A DNA stretch of 5,677 nucleotides from an uncultured Pseudomonadota bacterium (GTDB lineage: Bacteria > Myxococcota_A > Polyangia > HGW-17), in contig CALKWH010000158.1 in the NCBI GenBank assembly GCA_938004375.1, positions 1 through 5,677 on the forward strand, read 5' to 3'. Under the pieces are notes generated by a model. That model saw nothing but the letters and a program-made list of their open reading frames with translations. It was not told the origin of the DNA and searched no databases. Within the stretch, counting starts at the first letter, position 1. Every line of letters starts with the position of its first letter. This document shows positions 1 to 5,039 of this stretch, piece after piece. The translations under genes and the position numbers were made by a program.

Positions 1-46
1 AGATCGTATTCGGTGACTGGAGTTCAGACGTGTGCTCTTCCGATCT
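1..46 (+). other. Illumina adapter contamination at contig end
   Basis: The sequence reads as the 3' end of the Illumina P7 primer (AGAT, 1-4), an 8-base index (CGTATTCG, 5-12), then the full 34-base read-2 adapter arm (13-46), which starts GTGACTGGAGTTC and ends CTCTTCCGATCT. This is a known synthetic sequence and matches without any mismatch that I can see. Natural sequence begins at 47. The adapter marks the physical end of a contig assembled from untrimmed reads. Any reading frame crossing position 46 is artificial, and nothing can be inferred about what lies upstream. Confidence 0.98.
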
Positions 47-241
47 CCCACGTAGACCCCGGAACCGGGCCACGTAGCCCCGCGACGACCGCCGGATAGG
101 GATTGCCCCAGGACGAGCGCGGCGGGCGCGTTGGGGCCGGTGGTGCCCAGGCCCCGGCGGAGGGACATCGTCCCCTGGCGGGGCTGTTCAACCCGACCCG
201 CGCGTGCTCCAATGCGTGCCCGTCCCTTGTGGAGGAAACCC
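47..241 (+). promoter_or_regulatory. Leader region upstream of the methyltransferase gene, with a strong hairpin
   Basis: This stretch separates the adapter from the GTG start at 242 and has no supported gene. It holds a direct repeat CCACGTAG at 48-55 and 70-77. It also holds a GC-rich hairpin: CAG(G)CCCCG at 148-156 pairs with CGGGGCTG at 179-186 with one bulged G, and an inner GGGAC/GTCCC stem lies at 162-174. No run of T follows the hairpin, so it could be a weak terminator for a lost upstream gene or a leader structure. I see no convincing -35/-10 pair, so the methyltransferase promoter may lie further upstream, beyond the contig end. A GGAGG ribosome binding site is at 231-235. Confidence 0.4.
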
Positions 242-2224
242 GTGGCCTCAAAGGACATCCTCACCGTCGATGGTCTCCTGGCTCTAGTGAACGAGATCCA
301 GCCGGAGGAGAACGAATCCCAGCGGGATTTCCTTGCCCGGATGGAAAGGGAAGCGAAGAAAGCCGATGGCCTCAAGGGCAACGCTTTGATCGACGCCAAC
401 CGGCACCGGACTCGCATCGGTCTCGCATTGATGAACGAGTGGGCCAATCGCCGCAACGACCCAGACATCAAGGGCTTGTCGAAGATCGAGTGGGAACTGA
501 AACGAGCCAAGGATCTTGGACTCGGGAAGGACCGTAGTATCCGAACCTACCTGGGCATTGCCAAGGCTCTGACCAAAGTTGTCCAGGCACGCAACGACGG
601 TACACTGGCAAAGCCTTTGCCAAAAGCACCGTCGCCCTTCGACTGCAACCTGACCAGGGTGGCGGCGGCACTGTCCAATCTGGCAACCTATGGTGACCCG
701 ACCTGGAAGCGACCGAAGCCCCCGGTAAATGATGACGCGGTGTTCGCGCGCCTGCTCAAACAGACGAGGGCAGCCTTCTGCAAGGCCCAGACCCTCAACG
801 CGACGAACGCCAAGCGTCAGTTCGTGCTGGAAGTTCATGCATGGGCAGAGGCTCGACAGCGAGAAGCGATCGAGGTCGATCTCCGATTCGTGAAGGGGCG
901 TCCGCGACGGTCAGTGCTGGTCGGAATCACGCCTTACCCTGGCGGGAAGTCCAGGCAGATCGACGCACTTCTCGCGATGCTCGGCCACCCAGCCCGTCTG
1001 TACCTCACCTACGTCGAACCCTTCACCGGCGGTGGGTCGGTATTGCTCAACGCGATCCAGCGCGATCAGGTCAAGCGGATCTGGATAAACGACGGGGACA
1101 TCTCCACGGCCGCGATGTGGAACGCGATCCTCCACTTCCCAGGCAAGCTCCAGGACCGGATCGAGGAACAAGGACGACTGACTCCAAAGGCCGTCACGAA
1201 GTCCGTGGGGATCGTTGGGGCCCAGGATCCGAAGATGGACGTGGTCGAACTTGGATTCCACGCGCTCGTTGCGCGCAGGGGCTCGTACAGCGGTTACGCG
1301 GGAGCGACAGGGAGGGACACCCTGCCGCAGGAGTCCTTGGACCAGAAGTGGAGGTTCACGATCGAGCCGGAGGTGGACGAGACGGGCACAGCCCGAAGAG
1401 TCCCAGGCGTCTGCTCCGACGTCAGGCGAGCGCACTTCCTCCTCAGCCAGTGCGACATCTGGCGAGGCGAGTGCACAAGCATGGACGCTGTCCAACTCAT
1501 CCGAAATGTACCGATGGACTCGGTGATGTTCCTCGACCCCCCCTACGTTGAACGTGGGGTGACCAAGGGGAAGAACTGTTACCACCGCGAGTTGGACCAC
1601 CAGGCTCTAGCAGATGCCCTGCTCAGTTCCAGCGTGCCGTGGGTGATGACCTACGATGACTGCGACGAGGTCAGACGGCTTTACGGAATCAACGATGGCA
1701 GGGCTGTAAGGGCCGAGGTCAAAGGGCCGCTCTCTGACGAGCAGAAGGAGGAGGTCAACGTCATCCATGACTTCGTGCGAGCCCCCCCGGGCGACGGGTC
1801 CAGGAATGCGGCGATGCTCCATGGTGGCCAGGTGTGGGCGCACTCGGCCATGGTCGAGTACGTTGGTCACGGCGAAAAGCACAACTGGAAGCCAGACCTC
1901 CGAATCGGATACCGCCCCTTGTGGCAGATGACCAACAGCGCCTTGATGGAACTCGGCGGGGTACCCTGGACTACCGTGACCGACTCTGGCAAGCGCGAGA
2001 GCGCCGTGCGTTTCACCGTGGACGGCGACCGGCGGACCTTCAACGTGCAGAACCTGCCGGGGACCTGGCAGGAAGTACTTCTGGAGGATAACCCCGACGT
2101 GCCCGAGTTCGCGAGACAGGAGGCACGTCGGGAGCGTCTGGAGCAGGAACAGTACGAGCGCGAGTGCGACGAGGCTGCCACCGAGGCACCCGAGTCACGC
2201 ACGTCCACGGACCGGGGCTCGTGA
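242..2224 (+). CDS. D12-class (Dam-like) DNA N6-adenine methyltransferase with long N-terminal extension
   Basis: Predicted to transfer a methyl group from S-adenosylmethionine to N6 of adenine in a short DNA site. The 660-residue product carries the D12 (alpha-class) motifs in the expected order: PYPGGK at 231-236 (motif X, SAM binding), EPFTGGGS at 259-266 (motif I, glycine loop), DPPY at 432-435 (motif IV, catalytic), and WVMTYDD at 467-473, the strand after the DHQALADAL helix. E. coli Dam is about 278 residues, so roughly 225 N-terminal residues are extra. They look helical and charged; the stretch ending RSIRTYLGIAKAL (about 100-112) faintly recalls DUF3102-type phage proteins. The last 45 residues are rich in Glu and Arg. 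The GTG start is preferred because GGAGG (231-235) sits 6 bases upstream; an in-frame ATG at 212 has no ribosome binding site. No restriction partner is adjacent, which suggests an orphan phage- or element-borne methylase. Target site unknown. Confidence 0.9.
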   Translation: MASKDILTVDGLLALVNEIQPEENESQRDFLARMEREAKKADGLKGNALIDANRHRTRIGLALMNEWANRRNDPDIKGLSKIEWELKRAKDLGLGKDRSIRTYLGIAKALTKVVQARNDGTLAKPLPKAPSPFDCNLTRVAAALSNLATYGDPTWKRPKPPVNDDAVFARLLKQTRAAFCKAQTLNATNAKRQFVLEVHAWAEARQREAIEVDLRFVKGRPRRSVLVGITPYPGGKSRQIDALLAMLGHPARLYLTYVEPFTGGGSVLLNAIQRDQVKRIWINDGDISTAAMWNAILHFPGKLQDRIEEQGRLTPKAVTKSVGIVGAQDPKMDVVELGFHALVARRGSYSGYAGATGRDTLPQESLDQKWRFTIEPEVDETGTARRVPGVCSDVRRAHFLLSQCDIWRGECTSMDAVQLIRNVPMDSVMFLDPPYVERGVTKGKNCYHRELDHQALADALLSSSVPWVMTYDDCDEVRRLYGINDGRAVRAEVKGPLSDEQKEEVNVIHDFVRAPPGDGSRNAAMLHGGQVWAHSAMVEYVGHGEKHNWKPDLRIGYRPLWQMTNSALMELGGVPWTTVTDSGKRESAVRFTVDGDRRTFNVQNLPGTWQEVLLEDNPDVPEFARQEARRERLEQEQYERECDEAATEAPESRTSTDRGS

Positions 2225-2228
2225 CCTG

Positions 2229-2255
2229 GGGACATCAGGAAGCCGATGATGTCCC
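2229..2255 (+). terminator. Terminator-like hairpin after the methyltransferase
   Basis: A perfect 9-bp inverted repeat, GGGACATCA (2229-2237) and TGATGTCCC (2247-2255), encloses a 9-base loop and begins five bases after the methyltransferase stop codon. Two further G-T pairs can extend the stem. The following bases (TGCTTGACC) are only weakly T-rich. Position and symmetry support a role in ending the plus-strand transcript, but a classic U-tract is missing. Confidence 0.5.
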
Positions 2256-2406
2256 TGCTTGACCGCCGAAACCTGCCCGCGTTCATCTCGCAGGCTCGGG
2301 GTCCCTGATTCGCGGCGTTCCGATCCAGCGAACCGCCCATGCGGCGCCTGACGCGTGCGGCCGTTCCAACAACTCATTCGGGCCAACCACGCCGATCACC
2401 TGCGAT
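2256..2406. other. Convergent intergenic spacer, no gene seen
   Basis: These about 150 bases lie between the ends of the plus-strand methyltransferase and the minus-strand 136-residue gene. I see no reading frame with a ribosome binding site, no tandem repeat and no tRNA. Frames that cross it run antisense into the methyltransferase tail and have the Arg/Ser/Pro-rich make-up of shadow frames. Confidence 0.5.
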
Positions 2407-2817
2407 TCACTCATCGTCCAGCGCAGCCCTCTCCCCCATCAACTCGATCGACATGTCGGGCTGCAGGTCAGCGTCGAGTCCGACCGACACAGGCAGGGGT
2501 CCGGGCTTGGAAAATCTGCGAAACCTGAAGCCTTTGATGTCCACGAGGTCTACGTCCGGGCACAGGTCTTCGTTTCCCCTGATCTGATAGCGAAGGAAGT
2601 GATCGTGACCCCACTCCGCATCGAGGACCCACGTGCCTGTCTGAGGACCGCCCTTGAGGCTGGGCTTCAAGATTCGCTGTTCCTGGCCATCGCGGTTCAG
2701 GACAGATTCGTGCAGTTTGACAGTCAGAATGTGGGTGCCCGGGTGCCACAGGAACGTAACGGGCCGAGTTCTTAGACGGCGCGGCCCGATGAACAACTCG
2801 ATGCGCGTACCTGACAC
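2407..2817 (-). CDS. Hypothetical protein, 136 residues, probably beta-rich
   Basis: I do not recognise this family. From the chosen GTG start the product has 136 residues, begins MSGTRIELFIGPRRL and ends ALDDE. Alternating hydrophobic and polar residues (TFLWHPGTHILTVKLHE, about 21-37; GTWVLDAEWGHDHFLRYQI, about 61-79) suggest beta strands. No signal peptide, membrane segment or catalytic motif stands out. It reads as a soluble acidic-tailed protein (final Asp-Asp-Glu). The start at 2817 is preferred because AGGGGG lies 5 bases upstream. A GTG at 2853 in the same frame would add 12 residues but has no binding site, and that extension covers a palindrome (2831-2844) better explained as a regulatory site. 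It lies downstream of another 136-residue minus-strand gene across a gap of about 155 bases, so the two may share a transcript. It ends facing the methyltransferase. Confidence 0.65.
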   Translation of the reverse strand: MSGTRIELFIGPRRLRTRPVTFLWHPGTHILTVKLHESVLNRDGQEQRILKPSLKGGPQTGTWVLDAEWGHDHFLRYQIRGNEDLCPDVDLVDIKGFRFRRFSKPGPLPVSVGLDADLQPDMSIELMGERAALDDE

Positions 2818-2830
2818 TCTCGCCCCCTGT

Positions 2831-2844
2831 TTCTCCGCGGAGAA
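2831..2844. promoter_or_regulatory. 14-bp perfect palindrome just upstream of the 2407-2817 gene
   Basis: TTCTCCGCGGAGAA is perfectly self-complementary and lies 14 bases upstream of the GTG at 2817 on the minus strand, immediately before the ribosome binding site. Its position fits an operator for a dimeric repressor or a short leader hairpin. No clear -35/-10 pair was found beside it, so the role is inferred from symmetry and position only. Confidence 0.35.
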
Positions 2845-2972
2845 GCGTAACACCGGGGACGAAGGTGGAACAGGGCCGCACCGGCATCACTGTCGGACGC
2901 CCGGGATCCCCCACGTCACCCCACCGGGTCGCAGCAGTGGGCGTCGGGGCGGGTTCGAATCGGGGTCGGGAT

Positions 2973-3383
2973 CTACCGGGCCGCTGGGCCGGTCTTGCCG
3001 AGGTGCACCAGCAACTTGCAGGACGCGTCATCACCCCAGTAGGGACAGTTCCCGTTCGAGCCCAAAGGCTTGCCCCAGGTAGTCTCCAGTTCAGTGAGCG
3101 TCTGGATCAGTTGGGGGGTCTTCCGCAGGAGCGAGCAGAAGACCCGCTGCCCGAGGGCGGTGTCCTCCACGGTGCCGTGGGGGCACAGGGCGATAAGGCG
3201 CCAGGGCGTCAAAATGGCCCCAGCCTCCGCGGGGTGCATCGCCAGGACAAGTCGTCGCAGGAAGGCGGCAGAACCTACATCATCCGGCTCCACGGGCCTC
3301 CCGTCCCGCAACTGGAACCTAGAGATAGCCCTCCGCACGATGCGCAGGAACGCCCTCGTCGCGGCCCCTGGGGATACGGCCAA
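2973..3383 (-). CDS. Hypothetical protein, 136 residues, probably helical, four cysteines
   Basis: Family not recognised. The frame is open well upstream, but the part before about 3400 is Arg/Pro/Ser-rich and crosses a perfect stem-loop, so the real start is likely the TTG at 3383, with AGGA 7 bases upstream. A GTG at 3338 is the next option and lacks a binding site. The product is mostly helical in appearance (AFLRIVRRAISRFQL, about 11-25; SAAFLRRLVLAMHPAEAGAIL, about 38-58). A C-terminal part has Cys at about 67, 83, 113 and 122; the last pair sits in NCPYWGDDASCK. These could bind a metal, but the spacing matches no zinc motif I know. There is no membrane segment or signal peptide. It is followed on the same strand by the other 136-residue gene and preceded by the glycine-zipper gene. 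Function unknown; coding status is moderately well supported by the sequence character. Confidence 0.6.
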   Translation of the reverse strand: MAVSPGAATRAFLRIVRRAISRFQLRDGRPVEPDDVGSAAFLRRLVLAMHPAEAGAILTPWRLIALCPHGTVEDTALGQRVFCSLLRKTPQLIQTLTELETTWGKPLGSNGNCPYWGDDASCKLLVHLGKTGPAAR

Positions 3384-3435
3384 CTCATCGTCCTGGAATT
3401 CGACGCGGACACCTGAGTCTAGGCCCGGGGCATCC

Positions 3436-3473
3436 GAGGCCGGGAGGAGGCGACACCGCCTCCTCCCGGCCTC
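3436..3473 (-). terminator. Perfect 17-bp stem-loop after the glycine-zipper gene
   Basis: Left arm 3436-3452 and right arm 3457-3473 are exact reverse complements, 17 bp, around a 4-base loop (ACAC on the plus strand). It starts 8 bases past the stop codon of the 3481-3714 gene on the minus strand, which fits a transcription terminator. There is no T tract on the minus-strand side (GGATGCCCC follows) and only TTCCC on the plus-strand side. It may therefore act as a bidirectional terminator of the GC-rich type or as an mRNA-stabilising stem between two cotranscribed genes. Confidence 0.65.
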
Positions 3474-3480
3474 TTCCCGT

Positions 3481-3714
3481 TCAGTCGAACTCGTGGCCGA
3501 TGGCGAACCCTGCCACCCCGACCAGGGCTGCACCAATCAGCACGCCACCTGGTCCCCAGAACGACCCGACCATCGCTCCGAGCCCGCCGCCGACGAACGC
3601 ACCGAACGTCGCGTTACCGTGGCCGAGCAGGTTGGCCTCTCGCTGGAGAGCTTGAATCGGGCGCAGAGCCAGTTGACCGACACCGTTCCGCATCGTGATT
3701 CTTGAGTCCTTCAT
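3481..3714 (-). CDS. Small glycine-zipper membrane protein, 77 residues
   Basis: The 77-residue product has a polar, basic N-terminal part (1-33) followed by a glycine-rich hydrophobic region (about 35-73). The latter contains FGAFVGGGLGAMVGSF, a short WGPGG turn, then VLIGAALVGVAGFAIG. Glycine at every third or fourth position with small and branched residues is the glycine-zipper pattern of tightly packed membrane helices. This suggests two short helices forming a hairpin, as in some small phage membrane proteins, pore-forming peptides or glycine-zipper lipoprotein-like domains. There is no lipobox and no obvious double-glycine leader. The ATG at 3714 is preceded by AGGGGA at a usable distance; an ATG at codon 8 is an alternative. 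No convincing promoter is visible upstream. Holin, toxin or bacteriocin-like roles are possible but unproven. Confidence 0.7.
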   Translation of the reverse strand: MKDSRITMRNGVGQLALRPIQALQREANLLGHGNATFGAFVGGGLGAMVGSFWGPGGVLIGAALVGVAGFAIGHEFD

Positions 3715-3868
3715 CTAGGAATCCCCTATTGAGATAACCACTTCCGTGATCCGCCCGGCACCGTTGCCGGACAGGCCGTCCGCCGCCGGTCTCATGACCG
3801 TCGGCCAGTTCGTTACCCGCAGTCCGCCATGCACTCCTCCGTGGAAGCGCGCTGCCCAGTTCTGGACC

Positions 3869-3897
3869 TTGACGGGTTACGCGTGGGCGCCTAGATT
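3869..3897 (+). promoter_or_regulatory. Sigma70-like promoter, plus strand
   Basis: TTGACG (3869-3874) and TAGATT (3892-3897) are separated by 17 bases. The -35 matches the consensus at 5 of 6 positions and the -10 at 4 of 6, including the key TA...T. The predicted transcription start is near 3904. No plus-strand protein gene follows before 5106; the transcript would run into the terminator at 3950-3980. Confidence 0.55.
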
Positions 3898-3903
3898 GAG
3901 GCG

Positions 3904-3986
3904 CGGCGGTGCGTTGTCCGTCTCGACCCGGGTCGGGCAACATGACCCCCGAGGGCCGCGGCTTCTACCCGCGGCCCTCGTTCTAT
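3904..3986 (+). ncRNA. Candidate small structured RNA of about 83 nt
   Basis: The unit is bounded by a consensus-like promoter (3869-3897) and a 12-bp terminator stem followed by TTCTAT. The predicted RNA has a first stem in which GTTGTCCG (3913-3920) pairs with CGGGCAAC (3934-3941), with one G-U pair. Its 13-base loop contains the self-complementary CCCGGG. A linker of 8 bases, rich in C, leads to the terminator stem. No ribosome binding site is convincing for the ATG at 3942. Plausible roles are an antisense or regulatory RNA of a mobile element; the target is unknown. It could instead be a chance promoter next to a terminator that serves only the minus-strand gene at 4020-4304. Confidence 0.4.
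3950..3980. terminator. 12-bp terminator hairpin, possibly bidirectional
   Basis: CGAGGGCCGCGG (3950-3961) and CCGCGGCCCTCG (3969-3980) are exact reverse complements around a 7-base loop. On the plus strand TTCTAT follows, giving a modest U tract. On the minus strand it lies about 40 bases past the stop of the XRE gene (4020), so it probably ends that transcript as well. Confidence 0.7.
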
Positions 3987-4019
3987 CTGGTGAGGGCCAA
4001 CAGACCCCCTTGTCCTCGA

Positions 4020-4304
4020 TCAGTCCCTCCCCTTGGCAACAACAAACACGGCGCTCAGGATCAGGAAGATGGCTGCAACGACGCCCGCCGTTACGAGCAC
4101 TTCCGCCACCGTGACCCCGATGTCCTTCTTGGCCACCGTGGCCTCGCGGAACTTCGAGATCAGGCCCGCCTGGTACGGGGGCGGTGTTGCCTCTCCCCGC
4201 TCCCACTTCGAGACCGTCACCCAATGGACACCCAGGAGTTGCGCGAACTGGGCCTGCGTCAGCGTCAGCGCCTCTCGGGTGGATCTGATATCTGCGGCTT
4301 CCAT
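4020..4304 (-). CDS. XRE-type helix-turn-helix protein with C-terminal membrane anchor, 94 residues
   Basis: Predicted small DNA-binding regulator held at the membrane. Residues 5-53 form a Cro/CI-type domain: LTQAQFAQLLGV (about 15-26) is the first HTH helix and HWVTVSKWERG (27-37) the recognition helix, followed by the conserved Pro after ATP. The pattern TQxxFAxLLGVxxxTVSxWERG is typical of the XRE/MqsA-like family. After a short basic linker (KFREATVAKKD), residues 64-90 form one hydrophobic segment (VTVAEVLVTAGVVAAIFLIL and on) ending in KGRD, so the protein should be tail-anchored with its DNA-binding domain in the cytoplasm. Single XRE domains fused to a membrane segment are uncommon. 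GGAGG lies 11 bases before the ATG, rather far. A promoter with a good -35 precedes it, with a short palindrome at its -10 that hints at autoregulation. Confidence 0.85.
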   Translation of the reverse strand: MEAADIRSTREALTLTQAQFAQLLGVHWVTVSKWERGEATPPPYQAGLISKFREATVAKKDIGVTVAEVLVTAGVVAAIFLILSAVFVVAKGRD

Positions 4305-4324
4305 TCTGGATATAGCCTCCGCTA

Positions 4325-4335
4325 AGTTCGGAACT
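4325..4335. promoter_or_regulatory. Possible operator at the XRE gene promoter
   Basis: AGTTCGGAACT is an odd palindrome with 5-bp arms around a central G. It overlaps the -10 hexamer and the predicted transcription start of the minus-strand promoter. XRE proteins commonly bind such short dyads at their own promoters, so autorepression is a reasonable inference. The repeat is short and could be chance. Confidence 0.35.
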
Positions 4336-4362
4336 CTACACCCCCCTCTGAGAGACTGTCAA
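4333..4362 (-). promoter_or_regulatory. Sigma70-like promoter of the XRE gene
   Basis: On the minus strand a perfect TTGACA -35 (4362-4357) is followed after 18 bases by TAGAGT (4338-4333). Transcription would start near 4326, giving a leader of about 22 bases that includes the GGAGG of the XRE gene. This is one of the best promoter matches in the window. Confidence 0.65.
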
Positions 4363-4432
4363 GAAGAAACTCTGCCCGCAGGTAATGCTTGGAATAGACA
4401 CTACTTTACTGGTGGACCATCGAGCGTTCCCC

Positions 4433-4486
4433 TCCTTGCGTTCCGACCCGCAAGGATGGGGTGGTCGTTCGTCGGCCCCGGCCGAC
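4433..4486. terminator. Two hairpins between the XRE and excisionase-like genes
   Basis: GTCGGCC/GGCCGAC forms a stem at 4471-4486. TCCTTGCG (4433-4440) and CGCAAGGA (4449-4456) form a second 8-bp stem with an 8-base loop. Both lie 30-85 bases past the stop of the excisionase-like gene on the minus strand and could end its transcript. Neither is followed by a T run, so this is a weak call. The rest of 4363-4515 holds no supported gene. Confidence 0.35.
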
Positions 4487-4515
4487 TGGCGCTCCCCCGG
4501 GCAGGCCGCCAGCCC

Positions 4516-4719
4516 TCACCAACCGCGCCCCCACCTGGGCGCGGGCTCCTTACAGCGCTCCAGGAACTTGGCCAGGTCGGTGGGCGAGACTCGTCGGCAG
4601 CGGCCGATCTTGTACGACGGGATCCTCCCGGCCAAGACCATCCGCCACGCGGTGTAGACGTTCACGTGCAGTTGGTGAGCGACCTCGGGCACGGTCATCA
4701 GGCGTTCACCTGGAGTCAT
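4516..4719 (-). CDS. Excisionase/AlpA-family DNA-binding protein, 67 residues
   Basis: The sequence MTVPEVAHQLHVNVYTAWRMVLAGRIPSYKIGRCRRVSPTDLAKFLE matches the small winged-helix excisionase type (HTH_17, MerR-like). It has the opening M/LTVxEVAxxL helix, a recognition helix around VYTAWRMVLAG, the IPSYKIG turn and a closing basic R-R-V plus DLxxFL helix. Such proteins direct site-specific recombinases or act as transcription regulators in prophages and integrative elements. The start is uncertain: ATG at 4719 (67 residues, GAGG 5 bases before), ATG at 4698 (60 residues, AGGTGA 7 bases before) or ATG at 4863, which would add a 48-residue Pro/Thr/Ser-rich tail with no binding site. The first two are favoured. 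No integrase is in the window, so the recombination role cannot be shown; a purely regulatory role for the neighbouring divergent gene is equally possible. Confidence 0.82.
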   Translation of the reverse strand: MTPGERLMTVPEVAHQLHVNVYTAWRMVLAGRIPSYKIGRCRRVSPTDLAKFLERCKEPAPRWGRGW

Positions 4720-5007
4720 GGGCGCCTCGGTGGTCGGGTCAGGGACAAGCATGCCCGAAGTACGGGTCGCGGTGCCGCCACGATCCCCTACGTCGCGGCC
4801 GGAACCGGCCCAGGTGGGCGTTTTCGGGGGCGGGGTGGTGTCCGTGGCGCTGGCCGGGGACATGACGGGCGCGTTGGGTCAAGCCGCAAGTCCGCGGACA
4901 TCAGCGGAGTGACGCAACGGTGGGAGCCTGTCCTCGGAGTCATCATCGCTTAACGCGGGGCAGGACCCACGACCGGACGGGTGCCGAGGGCCAAGAATAG
5001 CCTGGCA

Positions 5008-5037
5008 CCGCACCCTGAACGGCCGTTCAGGGTGCGG
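5008..5037. terminator. Perfect 30-bp palindrome (hairpin or protein-binding site)
   Basis: Every base from 5008 to 5022 pairs with 5023 to 5037; the centre is CTGAACGGCCGTTCAG. As RNA it folds into a 13-bp stem with a GGCC loop. On the plus strand GCTTGT follows, so it could insulate the promoter immediately downstream from read-through. Being fully symmetric and only three bases from the next dyad, it could equally be a binding site for a dimeric regulator. Confidence 0.55.
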
Positions 5038-5039
5038 GC

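Larger units (their letters stand above)
3715..4019. other. 305-base region without a protein gene
   Basis: No frame here has both a ribosome binding site and protein-like composition. It holds a small hairpin (CCGGCA 3755-3760 / TGCCGG 3765-3770), a sigma70-like promoter pointing to the plus strand (3869-3897), an RNA stem (3913-3941) containing the 12-bp palindrome CGACCCGGGTCG (3924-3935), and a terminator hairpin (3950-3980). The last four together form the small RNA candidate described separately. Confidence 0.55.

Noticed and set aside
24..251. Minus-strand open frame of 75 codons at the left end
   Set aside because: Its last codons are encoded by the Illumina adapter, and the rest is an Arg/Pro-rich antisense frame of the leader region.
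911..1600. Minus-strand open frame of 229 codons inside the methyltransferase
   Set aside because: It lies antisense to the D12 catalytic motifs, which fix the coding strand, and has no ribosome binding site or domain.
1537..1788. Two runs of seven C (1537-1543 and 1782-1788) as possible frameshift sites
   Set aside because: The plus-strand frame stays open and protein-like through both runs (DPPY at the first, RAPPGDG at the second), so no frameshift needs to be assumed.
2945..2972. GGTTCGAATC, resembling a tRNA T-loop
   Set aside because: The five bases on each side (GCGGG and CGGGG) do not pair, and no acceptor or anticodon stem can be built around it on either strand.
4420..4433. Tiny minus-strand ORF Met-Val-His-Gln-stop with GGAGG upstream near 4405-4420
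   Set aside because: Four codons lie upstream of the mapped XRE promoter (-35 at 4362), so they would not be in that transcript; most likely chance.
4033..4953. Plus-strand open frame of 306 codons
   Set aside because: It runs antisense through the XRE and excisionase-like genes, whose domains are clear. Its composition (Arg, Pro, Ser, Ala-rich, no recognisable domain) is that of a shadow frame in GC-rich DNA.
4980..5037. Alternative hairpins GGTGCC/GGCACC and the 30-bp palindrome as an attenuator switch
   Set aside because: They overlap by only two bases, so they would not exclude each other strongly, and no gene upstream would feed such an attenuator.
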